A DNA stretch of 64,000 nt, from contig JAIRNF010000056.1 of the NCBI GenBank assembly GCA_031258195.1, positions 1 to 64,000 of the forward strand, written 5' to 3'. The notes beneath the pieces were generated by a model. That model saw nothing but the letters and a program-made list of their open reading frames with translations, did no database searches and had not been told where the DNA came from. Origin of the DNA: Prevotellaceae bacterium (lineage in GTDB: Bacteria; Bacteroidota; Bacteroidia; Bacteroidales; UBA932). Position 1 is the stretch's first letter. Each line of letters opens with the position of its first letter. The translations under genes were made by a program, and so were the position numbers. Of the stretch, positions 18,343-26,198 are shown in pieces.

Positions 18343-19524
18343 TCAGCTATTCCATTGCATCAGCTCAGAAATAGCATATTGATAATCGCGCTCCGCTTCA
18401 AGTAGCGCATCTATTGCATCGTAGTATATAGAGAGCTCCATCAAATAAGAAAGTAACGATAGCTTCCCATTATCTAACGCTTTTTTCAGCAATTCGTCGC
18501 TATTAATAGTGCTTAGTATTTTCTTATAATCATCTATCAGATTATGTAAGCCGAGTGCCTTTTCGTACCGCAGCTTCAGCGTATTATAGAACTGCAGCCG
18601 CGTATCGACTTCGGCACTTTCCAATGCTTTCGTCTGAATTTTTGCCGATTTTACAGTATTCTTGTTCTGCCACAACGGGACAGATATCCCAACAGATAAA
18701 CCATGCCGGGTATTACCTCCCACTCTTTCGTTTATGTAGCCGGCAGATAACTTAGGCAAACTCATTGCTTTATTTAGCTTTACCTGTTTCTTGCTCAACT
18801 CTATGTTATAAGCGGCCGCTAGTAATATAGGATTATTAGCCTTAATTCGCTGAAACCACTCGTCGAAATTTGATGGAAGCTGGTAGGCAAAATAGCTTTG
18901 CGGCTCAGCAGAAATAGAATTTCCCCCATTCAGCCTGGCTAACTCTGACAATATCGCACCGCGCTCAACCTCGTTTGCCTCTGACGCTTTTCTTGCCGAT
19001 AGCAAACTAAGCCGAGCTTTATTGCGTTCCAGTATATCTGTTTCGCCGCTATTGAACCTAACCCGCGTTGCATCCGCTATTCCTTTTGCATGAGCGAACC
19101 GTTTTTCCAACTCTTTTTTCAGAATATTCCGATAGGTAAGATTTACGCAAAGCATTGTTGCTTCAAGCAGAATATCTTTACGAGATTGCTGATACTCCAT
19201 ATCTACCACAAGGTTCCGCCCATCAGCAATTTTAGATCTATGGCTGTACGCAGAGGGAAAGTCGAAAGACTGCTTAACCGAAATTTCGGTCAACGCCCCT
19301 TCGTCTGACGAACCTTCGAACATACGCTTAAGCTCAACCTCAGGGTTATCAAGATATATACCCGTTTCATTTTCTAATTTCAACGCTTCGGCTTGCCGTC
19401 TTAACGCTTGAAGGGTTGTATTATTTTTTTCTATTTCGCTTAAAATATGTTCATAGCCGTTCTGCGCATATCCTGTAACGGCAACGCATAAAGTAAGCGT
19501 CAATATTGTAATATATCGTTTCAT
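18343..19524 (-). CDS. TolC/CzcC-family outer membrane efflux protein
   Basis: A 393-residue outer-membrane channel subunit for the neighbouring RND pump. It has a signal peptide ending in GYAQ and the long amphipathic helices of the TolC family (for example ILSEIEKNNTTLQALRRQAEAL at residues 28-49, and RFNSGETDILERNKARLSLL). It is a little shorter than typical TolC proteins but normal for the CzcC branch in this phylum. Its ATG overlaps the TGA of the permease gene (ATGA), so the two are translationally coupled. It is the last gene of the four-gene operon. Confidence 0.9.
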   Translation of the reverse strand: MKRYITILTLTLCVAVTGYAQNGYEHILSEIEKNNTTLQALRRQAEALKLENETGIYLDNPEVELKRMFEGSSDEGALTEISVKQSFDFPSAYSHRSKIADGRNLVVDMEYQQSRKDILLEATMLCVNLTYRNILKKELEKRFAHAKGIADATRVRFNSGETDILERNKARLSLLSARKASEANEVERGAILSELARLNGGNSISAEPQSYFAYQLPSNFDEWFQRIKANNPILLAAAYNIELSKKQVKLNKAMSLPKLSAGYINERVGGNTRHGLSVGISVPLWQNKNTVKSAKIQTKALESAEVDTRLQFYNTLKLRYEKALGLHNLIDDYKKILSTINSDELLKKALDNGKLSLLSYLMELSIYYDAIDALLEAERDYQYAISELMQWNS

Positions 19525-22500
19525 TGTCGCGTCTTTTTTGTATTAATTAAGCTATACACCAACGGTACTACAAACATATTAAGTAGCGTAGATGTAAGTA
19601 AGCCGCCAAGAATAACTTTTGCCATAGGACTCTGGATTTCGTTACCCGGTAACGATCCGCTCAATGCCATAGGTAAAAGAGCCAAAGCGGAAGATAAAGC
19701 CGTCATTAAAATGGGATTCAACCTATCTTTCGAGCCTTGCAGTATAGCATCTTTCAACGCTACACCATGCGCCTTAAGATCGTTGTAACGAGAGATAAGC
19801 AGCATACCGTTTCGAGTTGCAATACCAAACAGCGAAATAAAACCGATAATGGCAGGAATGCTTATTTCGCCCGAAGAGAACCAAATGGCAAATACCCCGC
19901 CAATTAACGCTAACGGTAAATTCAGAAGAATAACCGTTGATTGCACTCCGCTTTTAAACTCGTTAAATAGCAAAAGAAAGATGATTAATATTGCAAATAA
20001 CGACGTTAATAGTAGCGTTCGCGAAGCCGCCGCTTCGCTTTCGAACTGCCCGCCATACTGAACGTAATACCCTTCTGGTAGCCGAATATTATCATCTATC
20101 GATTTACGAATACTATTAACAACGCCAATTAAATCGCCACCCGCAACATTTGCAGATACTACGATTTTACGCTGTACGTTTTCACGACTAACGCCGTTTG
20201 GTCCTGATGATGAAATAATATCGGCAACATACTCCAACGGAATCTTCCTACCATTGGCATCAATCATAAGGTTTTTTATTTTTTCAGCGCTATTTGTATA
20301 AGAAGTATCAGCTTTTACCGTTAAGTCGAACGATTTACCGTCTTCGTAAACCATAGATACCACTTCGCCTGCCAGCATTACGCTAATAAATTCGGAAAAC
20401 TCAGGCATAGTGATGCCATACTTAGCCAGCATTTCTCTTTTAGAAACTATCTTTAGCTGAGAACTCTCAATCTGTTGTTCTACATTCAAATCAGCAATAC
20501 CGTCTATACCTTGTATGGTAGCTTTAACCTCGTTGGCAAGGCTGTATAACCTGATTAAATCGGAACCGAAAATCTTAATGGCAATATTGGCTTTAGTACC
20601 CGACAGCATTGCGTCTATACGGTGCGAAATGGGTTGACCTATTTCGACGTTAGCGCCCGGGATAATCTCAAACCTTTTACGTATGTCTGCAAGCATTTCA
20701 TCTTTCGAACGCTTGTCCAGTACAAAAGGAACCTCGATTTCAGATGTATTCACACCCAACGCATGTTCGTCCAACTCGGCTCTACCTGTTTTACGAGCAA
20801 CCGTTTGTATCTCGGGAATTGATAGCAATACGTTCTCCGCCATACGACCGATTCTGTCCGACTCTTCTAACGATATGCCCGGTAGCGTGCTTACGTTTAT
20901 AGTTAACGATCCTTCGTTAAAGTCGGGTAAAAAACCGCGTCCTAGGCTAAAGAATACAACGAGGGAAGCAACAAGCAAACCTAATGTAGAACCTAAGATC
21001 AGCTTTTTGTGATGAAACGACCATGCCAGTATTTTGCCATAAAAAGCTTTAAGCTTACGAGAAATAAAAGGCTCCTTATCCTCTTTATCCTCATTTTTTT
21101 TTCGCCCGAGCATATAGCTACATAGAACAGGTGTAAGCGTTAAGGCTACGATAGTCGAGGCAAACAACGCTACAATAAACGTAATACCAAGCGGCGCAAG
21201 CATTCTGCCCTCCATGCCCGTTAAGAAAAATAGCGGAATAAAGCTGGTAATAATAATTAATGTTGAGTTCATAATAGGCATACGAACTTCTTTAGACGCC
21301 TCGTAAACAACAGCCACCGTACCTTTCCTTTCTTCTTTAGGTAACAGCCTATTTTCTCGTAGCCGCTTAAAAACATTTTCAACATCAACAATAGCATCAT
21401 CAACCAACGAACCGATAGCAATCGCTATACCACCTAAGCTCATAGTGTTTATAGTCAACCCCATTAGCTTTAGTACAAGAATTGAGACCAAAACAGACAG
21501 AGGTATTGCCAGTGTAGAAATAATTGTTGTTCGAACATTGGTTAAGAAAATAAACAAAACGATTATTACGAATATTATACCTTCGAACAATGCTGTTTTT
21601 ACGTTGTCTATAGATGTTTCTATAAAGTTAGATTGCCTAAAAATATCTGTAGAAATTTTCACATCGGCAGGTAACGATTTTTTTAAATCTACCAATGCGT
21701 TGTCTAGTTTCTCTGTCAGCTCAAGCGTATTTGTGTTCGGCTGCTTTGTCACGGTAACAAGTACGGCAGGCTTTGCCCGCTCCGAAGCCACGCCTAATTT
21801 AGGAGTCTTGTCGCCTATTTTTACCGTAGCAACATTTTCAAGCATGATAGGAATGTCATTAACTGTTTTCACTACAGTTTTTTCAAGGGCGGAAATACTT
21901 GTTGTAGATAGTATCCCTCTTACGATATACTCGTTACCATGCTCGTACAAAATACCACCCGACGCATTTAAGCTCATATTTTGAGTGGCACTCAGCACCT
22001 CATCTAACGTTACGCCATAATGCCGCATTCTGAGAGGATCTATAAGAACCTGATACTCTTTAATTTCTCCGCCCAGCACCGCGACTTGCGCAACTCCACC
22101 GGTAGCAAGCAATTGCGGGCGGATTGTCCAATCGGCAATAGTACGTATGTCTTGTAATGAAGTGCTATCGGATGTTAGTCCAACTATCAGTACCTCTCCA
22201 AGAATTGATGATTGTGGTCCTAGCGTTGGTGTTCCGGCGTTTTCGGGAAGAGACTCGGATACAACAGCCAACTTCTCCGACACAATCTGACGAGCCCGAT
22301 AAATATCCGTACCCCAATCAAACTCCACCCAAACAACAGAAAATCCGGTAGTGGACGAAGAGCGAACCCTACGAACATCAGTAGCGCCATTCACTGCCGT
22401 TTCTACAGGAAACGTTACCAGACGCTCTACCTCCTCAGGCGCCATACCCTGCGCCTCTGTCATAACAACAACAGTAGGAGCATTCAAGTCCGGAAAAACA

Positions 22501-22610
22501 TCTACTTCCATATCGCTGGCGGTGTACATTCCTGCTATAAAGAGTAATACGGAGCAGATAAGAATAACCAAACGGTTATTCAGCGAAAATTGTATAATTC
22601 TATTCAACAT
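19521..22610 (-). CDS. CusA/CzcA-family heavy-metal efflux RND permease
   Basis: A 1,029-residue proton-driven pump of the HME-RND family that exports metal cations across the envelope. Hallmarks are the DVFPDLNAPTVVV start of the first periplasmic loop, a TM4 segment with acidic residues (GSLVDDAIVDVENVFKRL) used for proton relay, and twelve membrane segments in two repeats. The cation (Cu/Ag, Zn/Co/Cd) cannot be assigned with confidence. The periplasmic adaptor is encoded 17 bases upstream and the outer-membrane channel overlaps downstream. Length is full, with no disruption. Confidence 0.93.
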   Translation of the reverse strand: MLNRIIQFSLNNRLVILICSVLLFIAGMYTASDMEVDVFPDLNAPTVVVMTEAQGMAPEEVERLVTFPVETAVNGATDVRRVRSSSTTGFSVVWVEFDWGTDIYRARQIVSEKLAVVSESLPENAGTPTLGPQSSILGEVLIVGLTSDSTSLQDIRTIADWTIRPQLLATGGVAQVAVLGGEIKEYQVLIDPLRMRHYGVTLDEVLSATQNMSLNASGGILYEHGNEYIVRGILSTTSISALEKTVVKTVNDIPIMLENVATVKIGDKTPKLGVASERAKPAVLVTVTKQPNTNTLELTEKLDNALVDLKKSLPADVKISTDIFRQSNFIETSIDNVKTALFEGIIFVIIVLFIFLTNVRTTIISTLAIPLSVLVSILVLKLMGLTINTMSLGGIAIAIGSLVDDAIVDVENVFKRLRENRLLPKEERKGTVAVVYEASKEVRMPIMNSTLIIITSFIPLFFLTGMEGRMLAPLGITFIVALFASTIVALTLTPVLCSYMLGRKKNEDKEDKEPFISRKLKAFYGKILAWSFHHKKLILGSTLGLLVASLVVFFSLGRGFLPDFNEGSLTINVSTLPGISLEESDRIGRMAENVLLSIPEIQTVARKTGRAELDEHALGVNTSEIEVPFVLDKRSKDEMLADIRKRFEIIPGANVEIGQPISHRIDAMLSGTKANIAIKIFGSDLIRLYSLANEVKATIQGIDGIADLNVEQQIESSQLKIVSKREMLAKYGITMPEFSEFISVMLAGEVVSMVYEDGKSFDLTVKADTSYTNSAEKIKNLMIDANGRKIPLEYVADIISSSGPNGVSRENVQRKIVVSANVAGGDLIGVVNSIRKSIDDNIRLPEGYYVQYGGQFESEAAASRTLLLTSLFAILIIFLLLFNEFKSGVQSTVILLNLPLALIGGVFAIWFSSGEISIPAIIGFISLFGIATRNGMLLISRYNDLKAHGVALKDAILQGSKDRLNPILMTALSSALALLPMALSGSLPGNEIQSPMAKVILGGLLTSTLLNMFVVPLVYSLINTKKTRQ

Positions 22611-22627
22611 AGCTCATTCCTCCGTAT

Positions 22628-23935
22628 TTAGTGGCTATGGCTATGTCCTTCAGGAATAACGGACGCCGTTGCCGCCATCTTAACCTGATACGCACCTTTG
22701 GTTACAACAATATCCCCCTCATGTAAGCCGGCTAAAATACGAACATCCTCGCCGTTATTCTCGCCAATAGTAACTTCTTGCTTTTTATAATCCTCCGCAG
22801 CAACCTGCAGATATACAAAGTAAAGCCCCTGCTCTTCAATAACAGCTGAAAGCGGTATAGCTATTACGTTGTTAACGGGTGATGAGATTAGATATACTTC
22901 AACAAACGATCCCGGAATAATTTGTCCCACATTATCAAACTCAAAGGTAACAGGTACGTAAAATGAAGCACCATCAGACGATTTACCGTATGAAAGCATT
23001 CGCCCCTTGAGATCGGACAGCTTATATGAAGTTGCATCGTAAGGTGTTCTAAAGTTTGCTGAAGCTATTGTAGGTAAATACTTATAGTATCTTTCGGTTA
23101 CCTCCGCTTTAAGCTGTAAACGTCTGTTTTGCGAGATAATAGCTAACGGCCGCCCTACCGATACATACTCGCCTTCGTTAACCAGTCGGCTCTTTACATA
23201 CCCATTAATTGTAGATGTAACGCTTATACCCTTTGATGTCTGGCTATTTGATAATGCTTCGTATGCAACTTTCGCCGTCTCATAGCTAAGCTTAGATTGC
23301 TCATACTCTTTACGAGAAATAAGCGTATCTTTAATTAAGGATTGCGTACGTTCGAAATCATTCTTAGCCGCTTCGTACGCATAGCGTGCCTTAAGAATAG
23401 GATCGCCTTCCGCCATGTTTTTAGCAGAAATGGCAACGATAGGTTCTCCAGCCTTAACCGCATAACCCTCTATAAGGTTAGGCTTGGCATAAGAAACAAC
23501 TCCGCTGGACGAAGCAACAAGTGTTATTTCATCACCTTGGGCAGCCTCTACCTTACCGCTTGTTTTGATTATATGGTTAAAACTTCCCAGCTCTATTGTC
23601 TTTACTTTTAAACCGACTGCTTCGGCTTGCTCTCTGGTAAAAATAATTTCGTCGCCACTATGCTCATGGCCGGTAGCATCGTGGTTGTGCCCGTCTCCCC
23701 AAGCACTGTAGCTATCATGGTCGAGACTTTCATGATCGCCTGCGCAATTATCATGGTTACGCCCTTCATGGTCGTGACCTCCGCAATTCGAATGGTCGTG
23801 GTCATCGTGATTATGTCCTTCGCGAGAGGATTGTTCTGTATTGTGGTTATGTCCATCGTCGCTACTTTTCGGATTACTTTTGCATCCCCAGAAAAGCAGC
23901 ATGAAGCACACCGCATAGCTAATATACTGTTTCAT
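22628..23935 (-). CDS. His-rich periplasmic adaptor of the metal efflux pump (CzcB/CusB type)
   Basis: A 435-residue lipoprotein (lipobox LLFWGC) linking pump and channel. After the lipid anchor, residues about 25-95 are packed with His and Asp (repeats such as GHNHDDHDHS, GGHDHEGRNHD), a likely metal-binding tail. Then come the usual barrel-sandwich/lipoyl half (SGKVEAAQGDEITLVASSSGVV), a helical hairpin (AYEAAKNDFERTQSLI), a second lipoyl half and beta-barrel, and a membrane-proximal domain. The extreme C-terminus is again His-rich (GHSHSH). The His-rich ends favour a metal substrate for the whole pump. Second gene in the operon. Confidence 0.92.
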   Translation of the reverse strand: MKQYISYAVCFMLLFWGCKSNPKSSDDGHNHNTEQSSREGHNHDDHDHSNCGGHDHEGRNHDNCAGDHESLDHDSYSAWGDGHNHDATGHEHSGDEIIFTREQAEAVGLKVKTIELGSFNHIIKTSGKVEAAQGDEITLVASSSGVVSYAKPNLIEGYAVKAGEPIVAISAKNMAEGDPILKARYAYEAAKNDFERTQSLIKDTLISRKEYEQSKLSYETAKVAYEALSNSQTSKGISVTSTINGYVKSRLVNEGEYVSVGRPLAIISQNRRLQLKAEVTERYYKYLPTIASANFRTPYDATSYKLSDLKGRMLSYGKSSDGASFYVPVTFEFDNVGQIIPGSFVEVYLISSPVNNVIAIPLSAVIEEQGLYFVYLQVAAEDYKKQEVTIGENNGEDVRILAGLHEGDIVVTKGAYQVKMAATASVIPEGHSHSH

Positions 23936-24024
23936 TTTAATATTTTTTGGTAATTAAAAATATGGAAGCACTATCCTATTATTGTATAGGACAGCAAAAA
24001 TGAAGCGCCATTAAGCGCGTAGTA

Positions 24025-24429
24025 TCAGCAAGCCGGAGGTGCGCGTAAGCCTTGACCGCTTACAATGAGAGACTCATACAGCGATTGTGAAAAATCGCTA
24101 CGTAAGAGTAGAACAATATCAACTTCGTGATTGTCTAAGCTAATAAGTTCAGGTATAACAGCAAGAAATAACGAATGAAAATCGTTAACTTCTACTTTAA
24201 ACTTCTGATCGCTCGATTCGGTAGGAACAACATCCTGAAGAATCCGACAAAGTGAGGTATCGGAATGATCGTGGTTGTGATCTGCTTCATGGTTATGATC
24301 GGCATCATTACAGCAATGAGAAACCTCAAAACATGTTACATTACCATGATGATGGTGCGGAATTACAGCATGTGCCCAAAAAACAAGATTGGCAAAAAGT
24401 AAGAATGATATGGCAAAGATTTTCTTCAT
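24025..24429 (-). CDS. Small exported His/Cys-rich protein at the head of the efflux operon
   Basis: A 134-residue secreted protein with start chosen at MKKIFAISF, which gives a clean signal peptide (ends in WAHA). The mature N-terminus is crowded with His, Cys and Asp (PHHHHGN, then SHCCNDADHNHEADHNHDHSD). The rest is hydrophobic/acidic with no enzyme motif. Proteins of this kind (DUF6769-like) are often found directly upstream of Cus/Czc operons in Bacteroidales. A metal chaperone or sensor role is an inference from position and composition. It lies 89 bases upstream of the adaptor gene. Confidence 0.75.
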   Translation of the reverse strand: MKKIFAISFLLFANLVFWAHAVIPHHHHGNVTCFEVSHCCNDADHNHEADHNHDHSDTSLCRILQDVVPTESSDQKFKVEVNDFHSLFLAVIPELISLDNHEVDIVLLLRSDFSQSLYESLIVSGQGLRAPPAC

Positions 24430-24476
24430 TAAGCGCTTCTGATATCGATGGTAAAGGTAAAAAAATATTTTCACAT

Positions 24477-24534
24477 GGCATTCGCTTTACCTAATTATGT
24501 AACTTTGAGTTCTAATCTCGTAAAAGCGAATGCC
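24477..24534. promoter_or_regulatory. Inverted repeat around a TAACTTTG promoter
   Basis: Arms GGCATTCGCTTTAC (24477-24490) and GTAAAAGCGAATGCC (24520-24534) are complementary apart from one extra A. Between them lies TAACTTTG (24499-24506), a consensus -7 element pointing toward the pseudouridine synthase gene at 24545. The region also separates that gene from the divergent metal efflux operon, so the repeat could be an operator for either side. Confidence 0.6.
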
Positions 24535-24544
24535 CTATTAACCT

Positions 24545-25240
24545 ATGCAAAATGTAGCACAGCGCATACTATACGAAGACAACCATATACTTGCCATAAA
24601 TAAGCTATCGGGCGAAATTGTTCAGGGCGATAAAACAGGAAATGAGCCGCTAAGCGAACTGCTAAAACGTTTTATCAAAGAGCGTGATGCCAAGCCGGGA
24701 AACGTTTTTATGGGTGTAACCCACCGGCTTGATCGACCCGTAAGCGGCGCTATGCTATTTGCCAAAACCAGCAAAGCTTTGAGCAGGCTAAACGAGGTCT
24801 TCCGTACAAACGATGTACGGAAGACCTACTGGGCTATTGTAAAAAACCGCCCCCCAAAAGACGAGGATATACTTACGCATTACCTTACCCGCGACGAAAA
24901 ACAGAACAAATCGGCGGCATATAGCAAGCCCGTACCCAATTCTAAAGAAGCAAAGCTGATATATAGGCTAATTGCCTCTAGCGATACTTATTACATGCTC
25001 GAAATACAGCTGCTAACGGGACGACACCACCAAATACGTAGCCAGCTGGCGGCAATAGGATGCCCCATAAAAGGCGATTTGAAGTATGGTTTTCCACGCT
25101 CAAATCCTAACGGAGGAATATCTTTACATGCTCGAACAATAGAGCTGATTCATCCGGTAAAAAAAGAGCCGCTGAAAATTGTAGCAGCTGTACCTGATAA
25201 CAAGCTATGGAAATGGTTTGAGAAAAGAACGAATACTTAG
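24545..25240 (+). CDS. RluA-family pseudouridine synthase
   Basis: A 231-residue enzyme that isomerises uridine to pseudouridine in RNA. The active-site motif is VTHRLDRPVSGAMLFAKT near residue 60 (catalytic Asp in HRLDR). The later LLTGRHHQIRSQLAAIG block is the RluA-specific RTGRTHQIR motif. There is no S4 domain, so it belongs to the short RluA/RluC-like group; which rRNA or tRNA site it modifies is not clear. The promoter is at 24499-24506. The next gene starts 8 bases downstream. Confidence 0.92.
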   Translation: MQNVAQRILYEDNHILAINKLSGEIVQGDKTGNEPLSELLKRFIKERDAKPGNVFMGVTHRLDRPVSGAMLFAKTSKALSRLNEVFRTNDVRKTYWAIVKNRPPKDEDILTHYLTRDEKQNKSAAYSKPVPNSKEAKLIYRLIASSDTYYMLEIQLLTGRHHQIRSQLAAIGCPIKGDLKYGFPRSNPNGGISLHARTIELIHPVKKEPLKIVAAVPDNKLWKWFEKRTNT

Positions 25241-25248
25241 TAATAGTT

Positions 25249-25744
25249 ATGCGAAGAAAAGACCGTCAAGTAACCGATATACAGGAGATAAAAGCCATTA
25301 TAGACAAAGCCGATGGATGCCGCATTACTTTCGCCGCTGATAAGGTACTATACATTGTTGCGCTGAATTTTGGCTACGAAAGGAATGGTGAACTGCCTAT
25401 ATTTTACTTTCACTGCGCGCATGAAGGCAAGAAGCTGGATTTAATGAAACGGAACAACCTCGTATGCCTTCGGCTTGATGTTGATCACGAGCTTGAGTAT
25501 ATAGCAGAAAAAGTTTACTGTACCATGAACTACGGCAGCATTATTGCAATGGGAAGGCTAGAGCTGGTTACAGATGAGGAAGAGCGTATCAAAGGGCTTA
25601 ACTTACTTATGCAACACTCCGACAGACCCTATTCCTAAAGAATATCCGGAATCATCGTTAAAACGGACAACAGTACTACGGCTATCTGTTACAGAACTTA
25701 CAGCAAAGCAGAAGTTAAGAAAGTCGGATAAACATCCTATGTAG
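25249..25744 (+). pseudogene. Frameshifted pyridoxamine 5'-phosphate oxidase-like flavin-binding protein
   Basis: The first 129 residues match the PPOX-like/NimA-related small flavoprotein family: RRKDRQVTD start, the CRITFAADKVLYIVALNFGY strand, and the PIFYFHCAHEGKKLDLM block. The frame ends at a TAA at about 25636-25638, right after SDRPYS. In the next frame the expected C-terminus continues to 25744 (PKEYPESSLKRTTVLRLSV, then TELTAKQKL), so a single-base change lies at about 25609-25640. The protein would lack its last strand and tail. It could still make a truncated product. It follows the pseudouridine synthase closely. Confidence 0.75.
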
Positions 25745-25813
25745 CAATATTATTATTAATTTTTTCATATTTATTATAATTTCAATTATATCGCACAACG
25801 TTAAACTAAAATT

Positions 25814-26026
25814 TTGTGCCATAAAAAATTATCTTTAATGAACTTGAAGCCGGATGGTAACAAGCTATCTAACGCCGAAAAAAGAAAAGTAACCGGAGGT
25901 TATGACGATGATTGTTTTGTTCGCTGCCGATGCGCCATGGCAGGAGAAGCGGAAAAAATTGTGAGAAGAAGCCAGTGCCGTATTAATGGCAACCCTGTTT
26001 GTTTTATGAGCGCAAATTGCATATAA
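25814..26026 (+). CDS. Orphan double-glycine leader, Cys-rich RiPP-like precursor peptide
   Basis: A 70-residue peptide if started at TTG 25814; an ATG lies at 25838. The leader (KKLSLMNLKPDGNKLSNAE) ends in KVTGG at residues 25-29. It resembles the Bacteroidetes GG-leader family of radical-SAM or peptidase/ABC-processed natural product precursors (TIGR04149 type). The predicted core after the Gly-Gly starts YDDDCFVRCRCAM and carries six cysteines (residues 34, 38, 40, 55, 63, 69). The family start consensus includes the KKL part, which favours the TTG. No radical-SAM enzyme, peptidase-ABC exporter or other modification gene is in the neighbourhood, so any processing enzyme is encoded elsewhere. 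Role (bacteriocin or signal) is unknown. Confidence 0.6.
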   Translation: MCHKKLSLMNLKPDGNKLSNAEKRKVTGGYDDDCFVRCRCAMAGEAEKIVRRSQCRINGNPVCFMSANCI

Positions 26027-26036
26027 GCGAAAAAAG

Positions 26037-26170
26037 AGGCTGTCCAAAAAGTCTATAAGCCATCATTCCGAGCGAAGGAAGAAATCTCCCCATAATCACC
26101 AGTACCATTGAATTAAGAGATGCCTCACTTTGCTAGATATGACAAGAAAATTAAACTTTTTGGACAGCCT
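26037..26170. terminator. Long-armed terminator with a repeat element in its loop
   Basis: Perfect 16-bp arms (AGGCTGTCCAAAAAGT at 26037-26052 and ACTTTTTGGACAGCCT at 26155-26170) are followed by a T run. They flank about 100 bases that contain a degenerate copy of the CATTTCGAGCGAAG repeat (about 26070-26143). The element sits between convergent genes (the peptide gene and prfC). Confidence 0.7.
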
Positions 26171-26198
26171 TTTTTTATTTATAATTTACTGGCTTCTA

